From contig NW_027445228.1 in NCBI RefSeq assembly GCF_048569485.1, positions 310,001 to 374,000 of the forward strand: 64,000 nucleotides of DNA, given 5' to 3'. Made by a program: the position numbers and the translations under genes. Positions 47,104-57,321 of this stretch are shown here, in pieces (position 1 is the stretch's first letter; each line of letters starts with the position of its first letter). This DNA is from Anomaloglossus baeobatrachus (Eukaryota; Chordata; Amphibia; Anura; Aromobatidae). The notes beneath the pieces are model-generated. The model saw only the letters and a program-made list of their open reading frames with translations. It ran no database searches and was not told the DNA's origin.

Positions 47104-47886
47104 GGCTGCTTTCACGCGTTTTTTTAGCATGCTGCATGAACGTTTTTTTGCTGCAAAAGCGGATCCTGTTTGTGCAAAGAAAAACGCATGCAAAAACATG
47201 TGTTATTTTGCAGGATCCTGTCACTTTAAGTTTATGGGCGGGCATTGGAGTCATGTGATCGGGAGTCAGTGTATCTGAACGTGACAGACTGGGAGCCGAC
47301 ATCTGACAGCTGCGGAGGCACGTAACCAAGGTAAACATCGGGTAACTTGCTTGGATACCCGATATTTACCTTGGTTACGAGCATCTGCAGCTGCTAGGAG
47401 CAGGGCTGCCTGCTCCCTGCACATGTAACCAAGGTAAACATCGGGTAACTAAGTCCGCGGTTACCCGATATTTACCTTGGTTACGAGCGTCCTCCGCTCT
47501 CAGGCGGGGGAGAGAGAAGAGAGAGGGAGGGGGAGAGAGAGACTGATCACGCGAGGCTGGTTTCTGGGCATGCTCAGTAGAGCAAGCAGGATCCTGTCTA
47601 TCAGCATGCCTGCATTCACATGCGTTTGCGTGCAGTATAGTCAGGATTCAGCAATTTGCAGTATTTGGACGCAGCTCAAAAACGCTACAAGTAGCGTTTT
47701 TGAAAAATGTTAAAAAACTGCAAGTCGCTGGATCCTTACTAGAACGCAAGCAAACGCATGTGAACGCATAATGACGCGAGTCCATTGCAAATGCATTGAA
47801 ATGAAAACGCATTTGTACTGGATCAGTTTTTGCGTTAAAAAAAATGTTCATGACGCATGTTAAAAAAACGTAGTGTGAAAGCAGCC
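47104..47886. mobile_element. MITE, TSD TTA, in the LINE
   Basis: Inverted ends GGCTGCTTTCACGCG and the diverged inverse GTAGTGTGAAAGCAGCC, with TTA at 47101-47103 and 47887-47889. The interior includes inverted TAACCAAGGTAAACATCGGG blocks (about 47325-47490). The LINE frame closes as YISTKLSQLQDALQ when it is removed. Confidence 0.85.
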
Positions 47887-48755
47887 TTAGCCAACTCCAA
47901 GACGCCCTCCAAGACAACTCCTTCTGGGAACTATGGTGTCACATGGACACAAAGAGCAAGAATAACAATATCCATATCCGAAATATCTGGCTCCAGTACT
48001 TCAGAGACCGCTACAAAGACATCCCAAAAGAAGGACTAAGCCAAGAACAGGAAAACAGAACATCAAAACTAAAGGTGATGGAGGAGAAAGTCAAATTTCC
48101 TAAAACCCCCTGGATACACCAATTACATTAGAGGAAGTTGCAGAGAATTTCTTCCATAAGGTGTAAAAAAGCCAGGGGTCGGGATGGAATCCCCCCAGAG
48201 ATGTTGAAAAACAGCCCACCGAAAATACAAGCTGAATTGGTTAAACTGTTTAATATTGTGCTGAGTGCCGGCTACTTCCCTCGAACCTGGAAGCGAGGGC
48301 CCATCACACCCATCCACAAGAGTGGGGACAGGTGTGACCCTGCGAACTACAGAGGAAGACGTGTCAGCAGGAACCTGGGAAAACTGTTCACCAGCCTCCT
48401 GAACAAGAGGATCCTCAGTTTCCTCACCGAGCACAATGTCCTCAGCAAGAGCCAACCAGGGTTCAAGCCAAACCACCGCACCACGGATCACATCTACACC
48501 CTGCACAGTCTCATTCGGAGCCACATCCACAAAACAAAGTACGTGAAGATATACGCCTGTTTTGTGGACTTTAAAAAGGCTTTTGACTCCGTGTGGCACC
48601 CGGGCTTGTTCTTGATCTGGAGAGCGGAATAGTAGGAAAGACCTACGATGTCATCAAAAGCTCCTAAACCGAGAACCTCTGCAGTGTGAGTGTGAACGGT
48701 AGAAGAATCGCTTATTTCCAGCAGAGCCGAGGAGTCAGACAGGGCTGCAGCCTAA

Positions 48756-49333
48756 GGGTAGCTTTACACGCTGCGACATCACTAGCCGATGTTAGCGATG
48801 GCGAACGTGATAGCACCCGCCCCTATCGTTATGCCGATATGTGAAAATCGCTGCCGTAGCGAACATTATCGCTACGGCAGCGTCACACGTAATTACCTGC
48901 TCGGCGACGTCGCTGTGACCGGCGAACCGCCTCCTTTCTAAGGGGGCGGTTTGCTCGGTGTCACAGCAATGTCACTAAGCGGCCGCCCAATCAAAGCAGA
49001 GGGGCGGAGATGAGCGGGACGAACATCCCGCCCACCTTCTTCCTTCCTCATTGCTGGCGTGTGGCAGGTAAGGAGAGGTTCCTCGTTCCTGCGGCGTCAC
49101 ACGTAGCGATGTGTGTTGCCGCAGGGACGAGGATCAACTTCGCCCAAGTGACAGCAGCGATAATTGGGAGAGGTCCCCCATGTCAACGAGGAGCAATTTT
49201 GGACGATTTTGCAACGATCCAAAATTGCTCCTAGGAGTCACACACGAGATCGCTACAGTGGCCAGATGTGCGTCACAAAATCAGTGATCCCAACGAGATT
49301 GCTGTAGCAATCTCGTAGCGTGTAAAGCCCGCT
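48756..49333. mobile_element. MITE, TSD TAA, GCTTTACACGCTGCGA ends
   Basis: TAA lies at 48753-48755 and 49334-49336. Left end GGGTAGCTTTACACGCTGCG, right end TCTCGTAGCGTGTAAAGCCC. A relative of 4719-5292, noncoding. It interrupts the LINE just after RQGCSL. Confidence 0.85.
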
Positions 49334-49341
49334 TAAGTCTA

Positions 49342-49919
49342 AAGGGGGCTTTACACGGTAGCGATATCGCTAGTAATTTGTAGCGATAGCGAGCGTGTAA
49401 GCACCCGCCCCCGTCGTGCATGCGATTGTTTGTGATCGCTGCCGTAGCGAACATTATCGCTACGGCAGCATCACACATACTTACCTGGTCGTCGTCGTCG
49501 CTGTGACTTCAAGGGGGAGGGACGTTTGGCATCACAGCGACATCACCGCAACGTCACTAAGCGGCCGGCCAATCAAAGCGTAGGGGCGGAGATAAGCAGG
49601 ACGTAACATCCCGCCCACCTCCTTCCTTCCTCATTGTGGCCAGCGGCAGGTAAGGAGACGTTCCTCGCTCCTGCAGTGTCACACATAGCGATGTGTGCTG
49701 CCGCATGAGCGATGAACTACCTGGATAAACAACCCTTACCGATTTTTGAGTTTGGGACGACCTCTCCATGGTGAACGATTTTTACCATTTTTGAGGTCGC
49801 TTAAGGTCGCTGTTCAGTGTCACACGCTGCGATATCGTTAATGACGCCGGATGTGCGTCACTAACAACTTGACCCCGACGACCAAACATTAACGATATTG
49901 TAGCGTGTAAAGCCCCCTT
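49342..49919. mobile_element. MITE of the same family, 8 bp further on
   Basis: The ends AAGGGGGCTTTACACGGTAG and TTGTAGCGTGTAAAGCCCCC are flanked by TA at 49340-49341 and 49920-49921. It is separated from the preceding MITE only by its TAA and GTC, so two related MITEs landed almost side by side. Confidence 0.85.
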
Positions 49920-49986
49920 TACGTTCTTTAATATCTCCATCAATGAGAGTACACTGCTCTGGAATGTTCCACAGCTCCAGGTCTTA

Positions 49987-50388
49987 GGCTATGTCCGCAC
50001 TTTGCTTTTTACCTGCTTTTTCAACTGCAGCGTTTAATGCCAAAATAGATGTGTTCTGCTTTTCAAGCAAAGTCTATGGGAATTTGGGTTTCTTGTCCGC
50101 ACTATGCTGTTCAAAACGCTGCCTTTTTGTGGCAGAAATGTGGGCAAAAACTCTGCTTTTTAAAGAAGCAACATGTCAATTGTTTTTGCCATTTGCGGTT
50201 TGAGCTGCAGAGTTTTTGCCCACATTTCTGCCACAAAAAGGCTGCAGTTTGAACAGCATAGTGCGCACAAGAAACCCAAATTCCCATAGACTTTGCTTGA
50301 AAAGCAGAACACATCCATTTTGCCATTAAAACGCTGCAGTTGAAAAAGCAGCAAAAAAGTAGGTAAAAAGCAAAGTGTGGACATAGCC
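49987..50388. mobile_element. Foldback MITE, TSD TTA, family of 21230
   Basis: 402-bp palindrome, GGCTATGTCCGCACTTTGC to GCAAAGTGTGGACATAGCC. TTA lies at 49984-49986 and 50389-50391. Same internal order as the element in the Gypsy integrase (TTTTTACCTGCTTTTT, AAAGTCTATGGGAATTTGGG, and so on). Confidence 0.9.
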
Positions 50389-50391
50389 TTA

Positions 50392-50728
50392 GGGTCCCGT
50401 TACACATAGCGACGTACTAGAGATCCCACCAGCGATCTGACCTGGCAGGGATCTCTGGTACGTCACTACATGGTCGCTGTTGAGCTGTCAATCAGGCAGA
50501 TCTCCACAGCGACTAGCCATCAGCGACCCGTGTAACGACAGCTACCTGCACACTCAGAACCTGCGCTCGTTGGTCTCCTGCCGTCAAACACTCCAATGCG
50601 TGCTGCACAGCGGGAGACCAGCGAGCAAAAAATGATCCTGATTGTTTTGTCACCTTCAGCGACCTCGCTCGCTGCTGCTTGTCAAAACCTGTGACGTTTC
50701 AGCGATCTCGCTATGTGTCACGGGGGCT
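50392..50728. mobile_element. MITE abutting the previous one at a shared TTA
   Basis: The ends are GGGTCCCGTTACACATAGCG and CGCTATGTGTCACGGGGGCT. TTA at 50389-50391 is shared with the neighbour, and TTA follows at 50729-50731. The second element therefore inserted into the target copy of the first, or the reverse. Related to 12475-12736. Confidence 0.87.
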
Positions 50729-50908
50729 TTACACTCCACGACACTCAGGTGAAATTCTCTCTATGCAGATGACCTCCTGCTGCTGACACCAACTGAGAAA
50801 GGCCTCCAAGACAACCTACAAATCCTGGAGAAATTCAGCTCTATGTGTGCGCCACTGATCAACCTAAAAGGAGGCCAACATCAGAGAGTTCCAGAAGAGA
50901 AAAATGAA

Positions 50909-51436
50909 GATCGGACCCGCCCCCGTCCTTTTTGCGTCACGGGCAAATCGCTGCCCGTGGCGCACAAAGTCGGTAACCCCCATCACACATACTTACCTCT
51001 CGTGCGGCCACGCTGTGGGCGGCGAACGTCCACTTCCTGGAGTGGGAGGGACGTTCGGCATCACAGCAACATCACACGGCCGCCGGCCAATAGAAGCGGA
51101 GTGGCGGAGATGAGCAGGATGTAAACATCCCGCCCACCTCCTTCCACATAGAGCCGGCGGCTGACGCGGGAGGCAGGTACGCGATGTTCATCGCTCCCGT
51201 GGTATCACACAGAGCGACGTGTGATGCCACGGGAACGATGAACAACCGGCGCCCGATTTCAGAACCAATATTATGGAACCTAGCGACCAGTACACGACCC
51301 ACGATTTGTGAGCGATACTGCGTCGCTAGGAGGTGTCACACAGGCCGGCATCTCCAGTAATGCCGGATGTGCGTCACAAAAACCGTGACCCCGACGATCT
51401 ATCGCACGATATTGTCTGGTGTAAAGCAGCCTTTAG
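50909..51436. mobile_element. Truncated MITE ending the LINE remnant
   Basis: It begins without its terminal repeat at ACCCGCCCCCGTCC, a block found about 50 bases inside 4719-5292, and ends GGTGTAAAGCAGCCTTTAG. The internal arms GCGTCACGGGCAAATCGCTG and TCGCTCCCGTGGTATCACAC are as in the relatives. The missing left end suggests a deletion that also removed LINE sequence. Confidence 0.7.
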
Positions 51437-52318
51437 CCCCCCAATATGCAGCATCGCCCAGTGTAAGCCCCCAATATGCAGCATCGCCCAGTGTAAGCCC
51501 CCAATATGCAGCATCGCCCAGTGTAAGCCCCCAATATGCAGCATCGCCCAGTGTAAATTCCCCCCAACCTGCAGCATCGCCCAGTGTAAGCCCCCAATAT
51601 GCAGCATCGCCCAGTGTAAATTCCCCCCAACCTGCAGCATCGCCCAGTGTAAGCCTCCCAATATGCGGCATCGCCCAGTGTAAGCCCCCAATATGCAGCA
51701 TCGCCCAGTGTAAGCCCCCAATATGCAGCATCGCCCAGTGTAAGCCCCCCAATATGCAGCATCGTCCAGTGTAAGCCCCCAATATGTAGCATCGCCAAGT
51801 GTAAATTCCCCCCAATATGCAGCATCGCCCAGTGTAAGCCCCCAATATGTAGCATCGCCAAGTGTAAATTCCCCCCAATATGCAGCATCGCCCAGTGTAA
51901 GCCCCCAATATGCAGCATCGCCCAGTGTAAGCCCCCCAATATGCAGCATCGCCCAGTGTAAGCCCCCCAATATGCAGCATCGCCCAGTGTAAATTCCCCC
52001 CAACCTGCAGCATCGCCCAGTGTAAGCCTCCCAATATGCGGCATCGCCCAGTGTAAGCCCCCAATATGCAGCATCGCCCAGTGTAAGCCCCCAATATGCA
52101 GCATCGCCCAGTGTAAGCCCCCCAATATGCAGCATCGTCCAGTGTAAGCCCCCAATATGCGGCATCGCCCAGTGTAAGCCCCCAATATGCAGCATCGCCC
52201 AGTGTAAGCCCCCAATATGCAGCATCGCCCAGTGTAAATTCCCCCCAACCTGCAGCATCGTCCAGTGTAAGCCCCCAATATGCAGCATCGCCCAGTGTAA
52301 GCCCCCAATATGCAGCCT
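51437..52318. repeat. Minisatellite, 30-bp unit, about 29 copies
   Basis: The unit is CCCCCAATATGCAGCATCGC plus CCAGTGTAAG. A 33-bp variant with TTCCCCCCAACCTGCAGC is interspersed, and runs of variants recur in the same order (51550-51720 and 51980-52140), which indicates block duplication. The 30-33 bp periods keep three frames open on the minus strand; these are not genes. Confidence 0.95.
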
Positions 52319-52489
52319 CGCCCCCTGCCCTGTGTAGCCCCCCATATCCCCCTTCCTTATGGAAGCCTCCACAGCCCTGTGCTGCAGCTTCAGCCCCTTC
52401 CCTGTGATATATACACGAGCTGCAGCCCCCAGTAGTGACAGGAGACACTTTTATTTCTTCCCCCAAAATCCAGTGTGACCTCAGCTCTA

Positions 52490-52663
52490 TAACTAATGAG
52501 GAAAAGCGGAATCTTCCCCACCTCAGGGTCAGGATCCGGTAGAGTCTAGATCCCAGTGGCCAGAGGGACCTCTGCTGACGTCACGCCCATGTGACCGGCC
52601 TCTTGTGTGGGAGGAGCCTGTAGTTCCCGGCAGTCAGTGCGCAGTTGCGGTACAAGCAGCAGG
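52490..52663 (+). promoter_or_regulatory. Candidate promoter ahead of a leader exon
   Basis: A GC-richer unique stretch between two minisatellites contains a perfect CRE-type TGACGTCA at 52574-52581, GGAAAAGCGGAATC followed by TTCCCC near 52500, and GGGAGGAGCC near 52608. There is no clear TATA box. Sites of these kinds occur in immune-gene promoters, but the sequence alone does not prove function. Confidence 0.25.
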
Positions 52664-52703
52664 ATGTTTCCCTCTTCGCTGCTTCTGCTGTTTCCAGCCC
52701 TGG
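52664..52703 (+). CDS. Candidate signal-peptide leader exon
   Basis: An ATG in a fair context (A at -3) opens MFPSSLLLLFPALG, a hydrophobic leader with no charged residue. It runs into GTGTGATG, a possible splice donor, after one base of a codon. Phase-1 leader exons are the rule in MHC class I and immunoglobulin-type genes. Without splicing, the frame stops at TAA after GVM. No following exon can be recognised in the rest of the window, which is minisatellite and transposons, so this may be chance. Confidence 0.25.
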
Positions 52704-52805
52704 GTGTGATGTAACAGGAGGTCATATCTGATGGAGATTATCACATATGAGCCTCAGGGGGAATAAAAAGGGATTGTAGGTCACCGTCTCTGGGTGCAAT
52801 AGTGT

Positions 52806-54165
52806 GCAGCAGTAAGTGCAATGCTCTGTCGGATGGAGGGAGGGGGTGCAATGCTCTGTCGGATGGAGGGAGGGGGTGCAATGCTCTGTCGGATGGAGGG
52901 AGGGGGTGCAATGCTCTGTCGGATGGAGGGAGGGGGGTGCAATGCTCTGTCGGATGGAGGGAGGGGGGTGCAATGCTCTGTCGGATGGAGGGAGGGGGGT
53001 GCAATGCTCTGTCGGATGGAGGGAGGGGGGTGCAATGCTCTGTCGGATGGAGGGAGGGGGGTGCAATGCTCTGTCGGATGGAGGGAGGGGGGTGCAATGC
53101 TCTGTCGGAGGGAGGGGGGTGCAATGCTCTGTCGGATGGAGGGGGGCAATGCTCTGTCGGATGGAGGGAGGGGGGCAATGCTTTCTCTGAAGGCTCTGTG
53201 TAGAGGAGGGGGGGCAATGCTCTTGGAGGGGGGGGCAATGCTCTGTCGGATGGAGGGAGGGGGGGGGCAATGCTCTGTCGGATGGAGGGAGGGGGGTGCA
53301 ATGCTCTGCCGGATGGAGGGAGGGGGTGCAATGCTCTGTCGGATGGAGGGAGGGGGGTGCAATGCTCTGTCGGATGGAGGGAGGGGGGTGCAATGCTCTG
53401 TCGGATGGAGGGAGGGGGGTGCAATGCTCTGTCGGATGGAGGGAGGGGGGTGCAATGCTCTGTCGGATGGAGGGAGGGGGGTGCAATGCTCTGTCGGATG
53501 GAGGGAGGGGGGTGCAATGCTCTGTCGGATGGAGGGAGGGGGGTGCAATGCTCTGTCGGAGGGAGGGGGGCAATGCTCTGTCGGATGGAGGGAGGGGGGC
53601 AATGCTTTCTCTGAAGGCTCTGTGTAGAGGAGGGGGGGCAATGCTCTTGGAGGGGGGGGCAATGCTCTGTCGGATGGAGGGAGGGGGGGGGCAATGCTCT
53701 GTCGGATGGAGGGAGGGGGGTGCAATGCTCTGCCGGATGGAGGGAGGGGGGTGCAATGCTCTGCCGGATGGAGGGAGGGGGTGCAATGCTCTGTCGGAGG
53801 GAGGGGGTGCAATGCTCTGTCGGATGGAGGGAGGGGGGGCTATGCTCTGTCGGAGGGAGGGGGGTGCAATGCTCTGTCGGATGGAGGGAGGGGGTGCAAT
53901 GCTCTGTCGGAGGGAGGGGGGTGCAATGCTCTGTCGGATGGAGGGAGGGGGTGCAATGCTCTGTCGGAGGGAGGGGGGTGCAATGCTCTGTCGGAGGGAG
54001 GGGGGTGCAATGCTCTGTCTGATGGAGGGAGGGGGGTGCAATGCTCTGTCGGATGGAGGGAGGGGGTGCAATGCTCTCTTGGAGGGAATAGGGGGGCAAT
54101 GCTCTGTTGGATGGAGGGAGTGGGGGGCAATGCTCTGTCTAGTGGAGGGGCAATGCTCTGTCTGA
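52806..54165. repeat. G-rich minisatellite, about 30-bp unit, about 45 copies
   Basis: The unit is TGCAATGCTCTGTCGGATGG followed by AGGGAGGGGG. A variant block (TTTCTCTGAAGGCTCTGTGT, then AGAGG and a TCTTGGAGG unit) occurs at about 53181 and again at about 53605, giving a higher-order period of 424 bp. Each unit has four runs of two or more G. The proline/histidine-rich and cysteine/glycine-rich open frames are artefacts. Confidence 0.95.
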
Positions 54166-54531
54166 CTTGAGATACATCAGTTTGCGAAAGTATACAACCC
54201 CCTTGGTATTTTTCGTGTTTTGTTACCTCACAGCCTTGAATTTACCTTTTGCGTTTGTTTTTCAGGGTTTACATCAGTTCATGTGAAGAACGTGCCGTCA
54301 ACTGAACATTTTTTTTTTTTTTTTTTTTTGGTGAAGCGGACAACAAATATTTAAAAAAAAAAAAATAATCAGTGTGCATAACTATTCACCCCCCTAAAGT
54401 CAGTGTTTTGTGGAGTTTCCTTTATGTGGCAATTACAGCTGCAGGTGGCTTTGGAGAAGTCTCTGAGCTTTACACATCCTGGCACTGGGCTTCTTGCTTC
54501 TTCCATCTCCTTTATTTGATGGTTTCCTCCG

Positions 54532-55460
54532 GTGAGCAGCGTCTTCTCCTCTGACCACAGATTCTCCATTCCTCCGGTGAGCAGCGTCTTCTCCTCTGAC
54601 CACAGATTCTCCATTCCTCCGGTGAGCAGCGTCTTCTCCTCTGACCACAGATTCTCCATTCCTCCGGTGAGCAGCGTCTTCTCCTCTGACCACAGATTCT
54701 CCATTCCTCCGGTGAGCAGCGTCTTCTCCTCTGACCACATATTCTCTATTCCTCCGGTGAGCAGCGTCTTCTCCTCTGACCACAGATTCCCATTCCTCCG
54801 GTGAGCAGCGTCTTCTCCTCTGACCACAGATTCTCTATTCCTCTGGTGAGCAGCGTCTTCTCCTCTGACCACAGATTCTCCATTCCTCTGGTGAGCAGCG
54901 TCTTCTCCTCTGACCACAGATTCTCCATTCCTCTGGTGAGCAGCATCTTCTCCTCTGACCACAGATTCTCCATTCATCCGGTGAGTAGCGTCTTCTCCTC
55001 TGACCACAGAGTCTCCATTCCTCCCGTGAGCAGCGTCTTCTCCTCTGACCACAGATTCTCCATTCCTCTGGTGAGCAGTGTCTTCTCCTCTGACCACAGA
55101 TTCTCCATTCCTCCGGTGAGCAGTGTCTTCTCCTCTGACCACAGATTCTCCACTCCTCCGGTGAGCAGCGTCTTCTCCTCTGACCACAGATTCTCCATTC
55201 CTCCGGTGAGCAGTGTCTTCTCCTCTGACCACAGATTCTCCATTCCTCTGGTGAGCAGCGTCTTCTCCTCTGACCACAGATTCTCCATTCATCCGGTGAG
55301 CAGCGTCTTCTCCTCTGACCACAGATTCTCCATTCCTCCGGTGAGTAGCGTCTTCTCCTCTGACCACAGATTCTCCATTCCTCCGGTGAGTAGCGTCTTC
55401 TCCTCTGACCACCACAGATTCTCCATTCCTCTGGTGAGCAGCCTCTTCACATCTGACCAC
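54532..55460 (-). repeat. 45-bp array derived from the catalytic E motif of a transposase
   Basis: About 21 units of 45 bp encode MENLWSEEKTLLTGG in an open minus-strand frame. The first unit, read with its neighbour across the insert, is SQPDLNAMQNLW then SDVKRLLTRG, and the last runs into GGNHQIKEMEEARSP. This corresponds to the Tc1 segment DLNPIENLW and the following helix. The period is a multiple of three, so every unit keeps the frame. It arose by tandem expansion inside the transposase gene. Confidence 0.9.
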
Positions 55461-55479
55461 AGATTCTGCATTGCATTAA

Positions 55480-57321
55480 GGGTAAGTTCACACACTGCGT
55501 TTTTCCTGCAAAAAACGCACACAAACACAGCGTCCAAAAAAACGCGTGCGTTTTTGTCTGCGTTTTTATGCATTTCAGTGAACAATGCCATTTAAAGATT
55601 GTTGAAAAAAAAAAGGTCTGATATTTCCTTCTTCAATATGTTCTTCATTCTCCACTCCTGTAGTGTATGCAGTAGAGCAGACAGCAGCTGCAGAACTACA
55701 AGGTTCAAATCCTCCATCCAGGACTGTATGCAGGAGTTTTTTGCCCCCAAAAAAAATGACGTGGGCTTCGCCATATTTTTGTATGCTAGCCAGGTACAGC
55801 AGGCAGGTACGGGCTGCCCCCAACCCCCAGCTGCCTATTTGTACCTGGCTGGGAACCAAAATATCAAAAATATAGGGAAGACCCATTTTTTTTTTTATTT
55901 TTTTTATTTCCTAAATTTCATGAAATAATTTAAAAAAAAAAATAATGACGTGGGCTTCGCCCAATTTTTGAGTCTAGCCAGGTACAACTAGGCAGCTGGG
56001 GATTGGAGTCCACAGTGCAGGGTGCCCAAGCTTACTGGGTAACCCCACTGCGAATTGCAGTCCGCTGCTGCCCAAGAAAATGGCGCTTTCATAGAAGCGC
56101 CATCTTATGGCACTGTATCCAGCTCTTCCAGCTGCCCTGGTGACGGGTGGCTCGCGGGGTAATGATGGGGTTAGGGGTAGCTGTATATTATCAGCTGGCC
56201 CTAAGCCTGAAATTCATGGTGTCACGCCAATATTAGACATGGCCACCATGAATTTCTAGTAAAGATAAAAAAAACACGACACACAGAAAAATATTTTTAT
56301 TAGAAATAAAACACAGCACAATTAGTGACTCCATCTTTATTGAAATAAACCCCCCTCCGCAGTAATCCTGGGTCAAGGGTCCCGCGCTGTTCAATCCAGC
56401 TCCAATATCATCTGATCGGTTTGCTGGAAGGCAGAGCGATCAGATGATGTGTCAGGTTCAAGGACGTGAATCACATCACACATCAGCTGATTGTATAAAC
56501 GGCCTTTATACAATCAGCTGATGCATCAATGCAAAAAAATTACTCACTTCTGTGCAGACTCCCGTCTGATCGCTGCAGGACCCAGCGGTAATCAGCTGAT
56601 TAAGTCACCCGACCGCATCAGCTGATCATTTAAGCCGGCCGGGCAGTACCAAGCCGGCGTCACCGCTGCACTTATACGATCAGCTGATGCGTTAGGTGAC
56701 CGCATCAGGTGATCAGCGGCCGGTCCTGCAGCTATCAGACAAGCCCGGGAGTCTGCACACAGCCAGAGCAGGGGTGGCGGCACCTGGAAGAGGAGCTGGG
56801 AGCGGATGTGTCCCGGGAGTCTGCAGACAGGTGAGTATGAGATTATTTATTTTTTTTTTTCTACTGTTCACGTATTGATTTCACAGCTGCCTCCACCTCC
56901 CGCCCGGACATGGCGCCGGACAGAAGGTGGAAGCAGCGGTGGCGGTACCGGGAGGATTCACGCTTCTGTGTTTACTGACAGAAGGAATCCTCTTCCTGTA
57001 CACGTCACTTTACTGCCCACCCCCTGCGTTTATAGCTGCATTTTTAGTCATAGAAACGCACTAAAACGCAGCTATATTTGCAATTTGCGTTTTTCATTGC
57101 GTTTTTGAACATCTCATTGAACTCGATGGGTGGAAAACGCAGTGAAAAATGCAGAAATAATTGACATGCGCCGTTATTGTGGGCACCACAAAAACGCAGC
57201 AAAAAAAAAACGCTGTGTGCAGACAGCAAAAATGAAAACTCATAGACTTTGCTGGGGAAGCAAAGCCATGCAGTTTTCTGAGCAAAAACGCACCCGAAAA
57301 ACGCACTGTGTGCACATAGCC
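55480..57321. mobile_element. Long nonautonomous PIF/Harbinger-like element, TSD TAA
   Basis: 1,842 bp. Ends GGGTAAGTTCACACACTGCG and the inverse AACGCACTGTGTGCACATAGCC. TAA lies at 55477-55479 and 57322-57324. It shares nearly the whole body with 44710-46831 (CGCCATATTTTTGTATGC, ATCTGATCGGTTTGCTGG, TCACGCTTCTGTATTTACTG-type blocks). It interrupts the Tc1/mariner transposase exactly within the DLNP codons. Confidence 0.88.

Larger units (their letters stand above)
44645..50908 (+). mobile_element. LINE (CR1/I/jockey-like ORF2) cut by six DNA elements
   Basis: Seven pieces read as one non-LTR retrotransposon ORF2: PEIQEMLHNFYSYKSNPEGA (44649-44706), DAAKDLNKIFYTMAKLSN onward (46833-47103), SQLQDALQDNSFWELWCHMD to the RT (47887-48755), a linker piece (49920-49983), and YADDLLLLTPTEKGLQDNLQ to INLKEANIREFQKRKMKI (50732-50908). 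RT landmarks are GPITPIHKSGDRCDPANYRG, SQPGFKPNHRTTDHIYTLHS, CFVDFKKAFDSVWHPG and RGVRQGCSL. The frame closes across several inserts. It also has its own frame shifts and a stop before YADD. Both ends are missing. Confidence 0.85.

Noticed and set aside
51374-52466. Three overlapping long minus-strand frames (repeats of LHWAMLHIGG type)
   Set aside because: They are translations of the 30-bp minisatellite, whose period keeps every frame open. There is no start context, domain or codon bias.
52722-54165. Frames of 450 and 289 codons rich in P/H/S or C/G
   Set aside because: Products of the G-rich tandem array on both strands. No gene features.
51437-54165. Possible CRISPR arrays because of regular 30-bp repeats
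   Set aside because: The repeats are directly tandem with no unique spacers, and the setting is a vertebrate genome.
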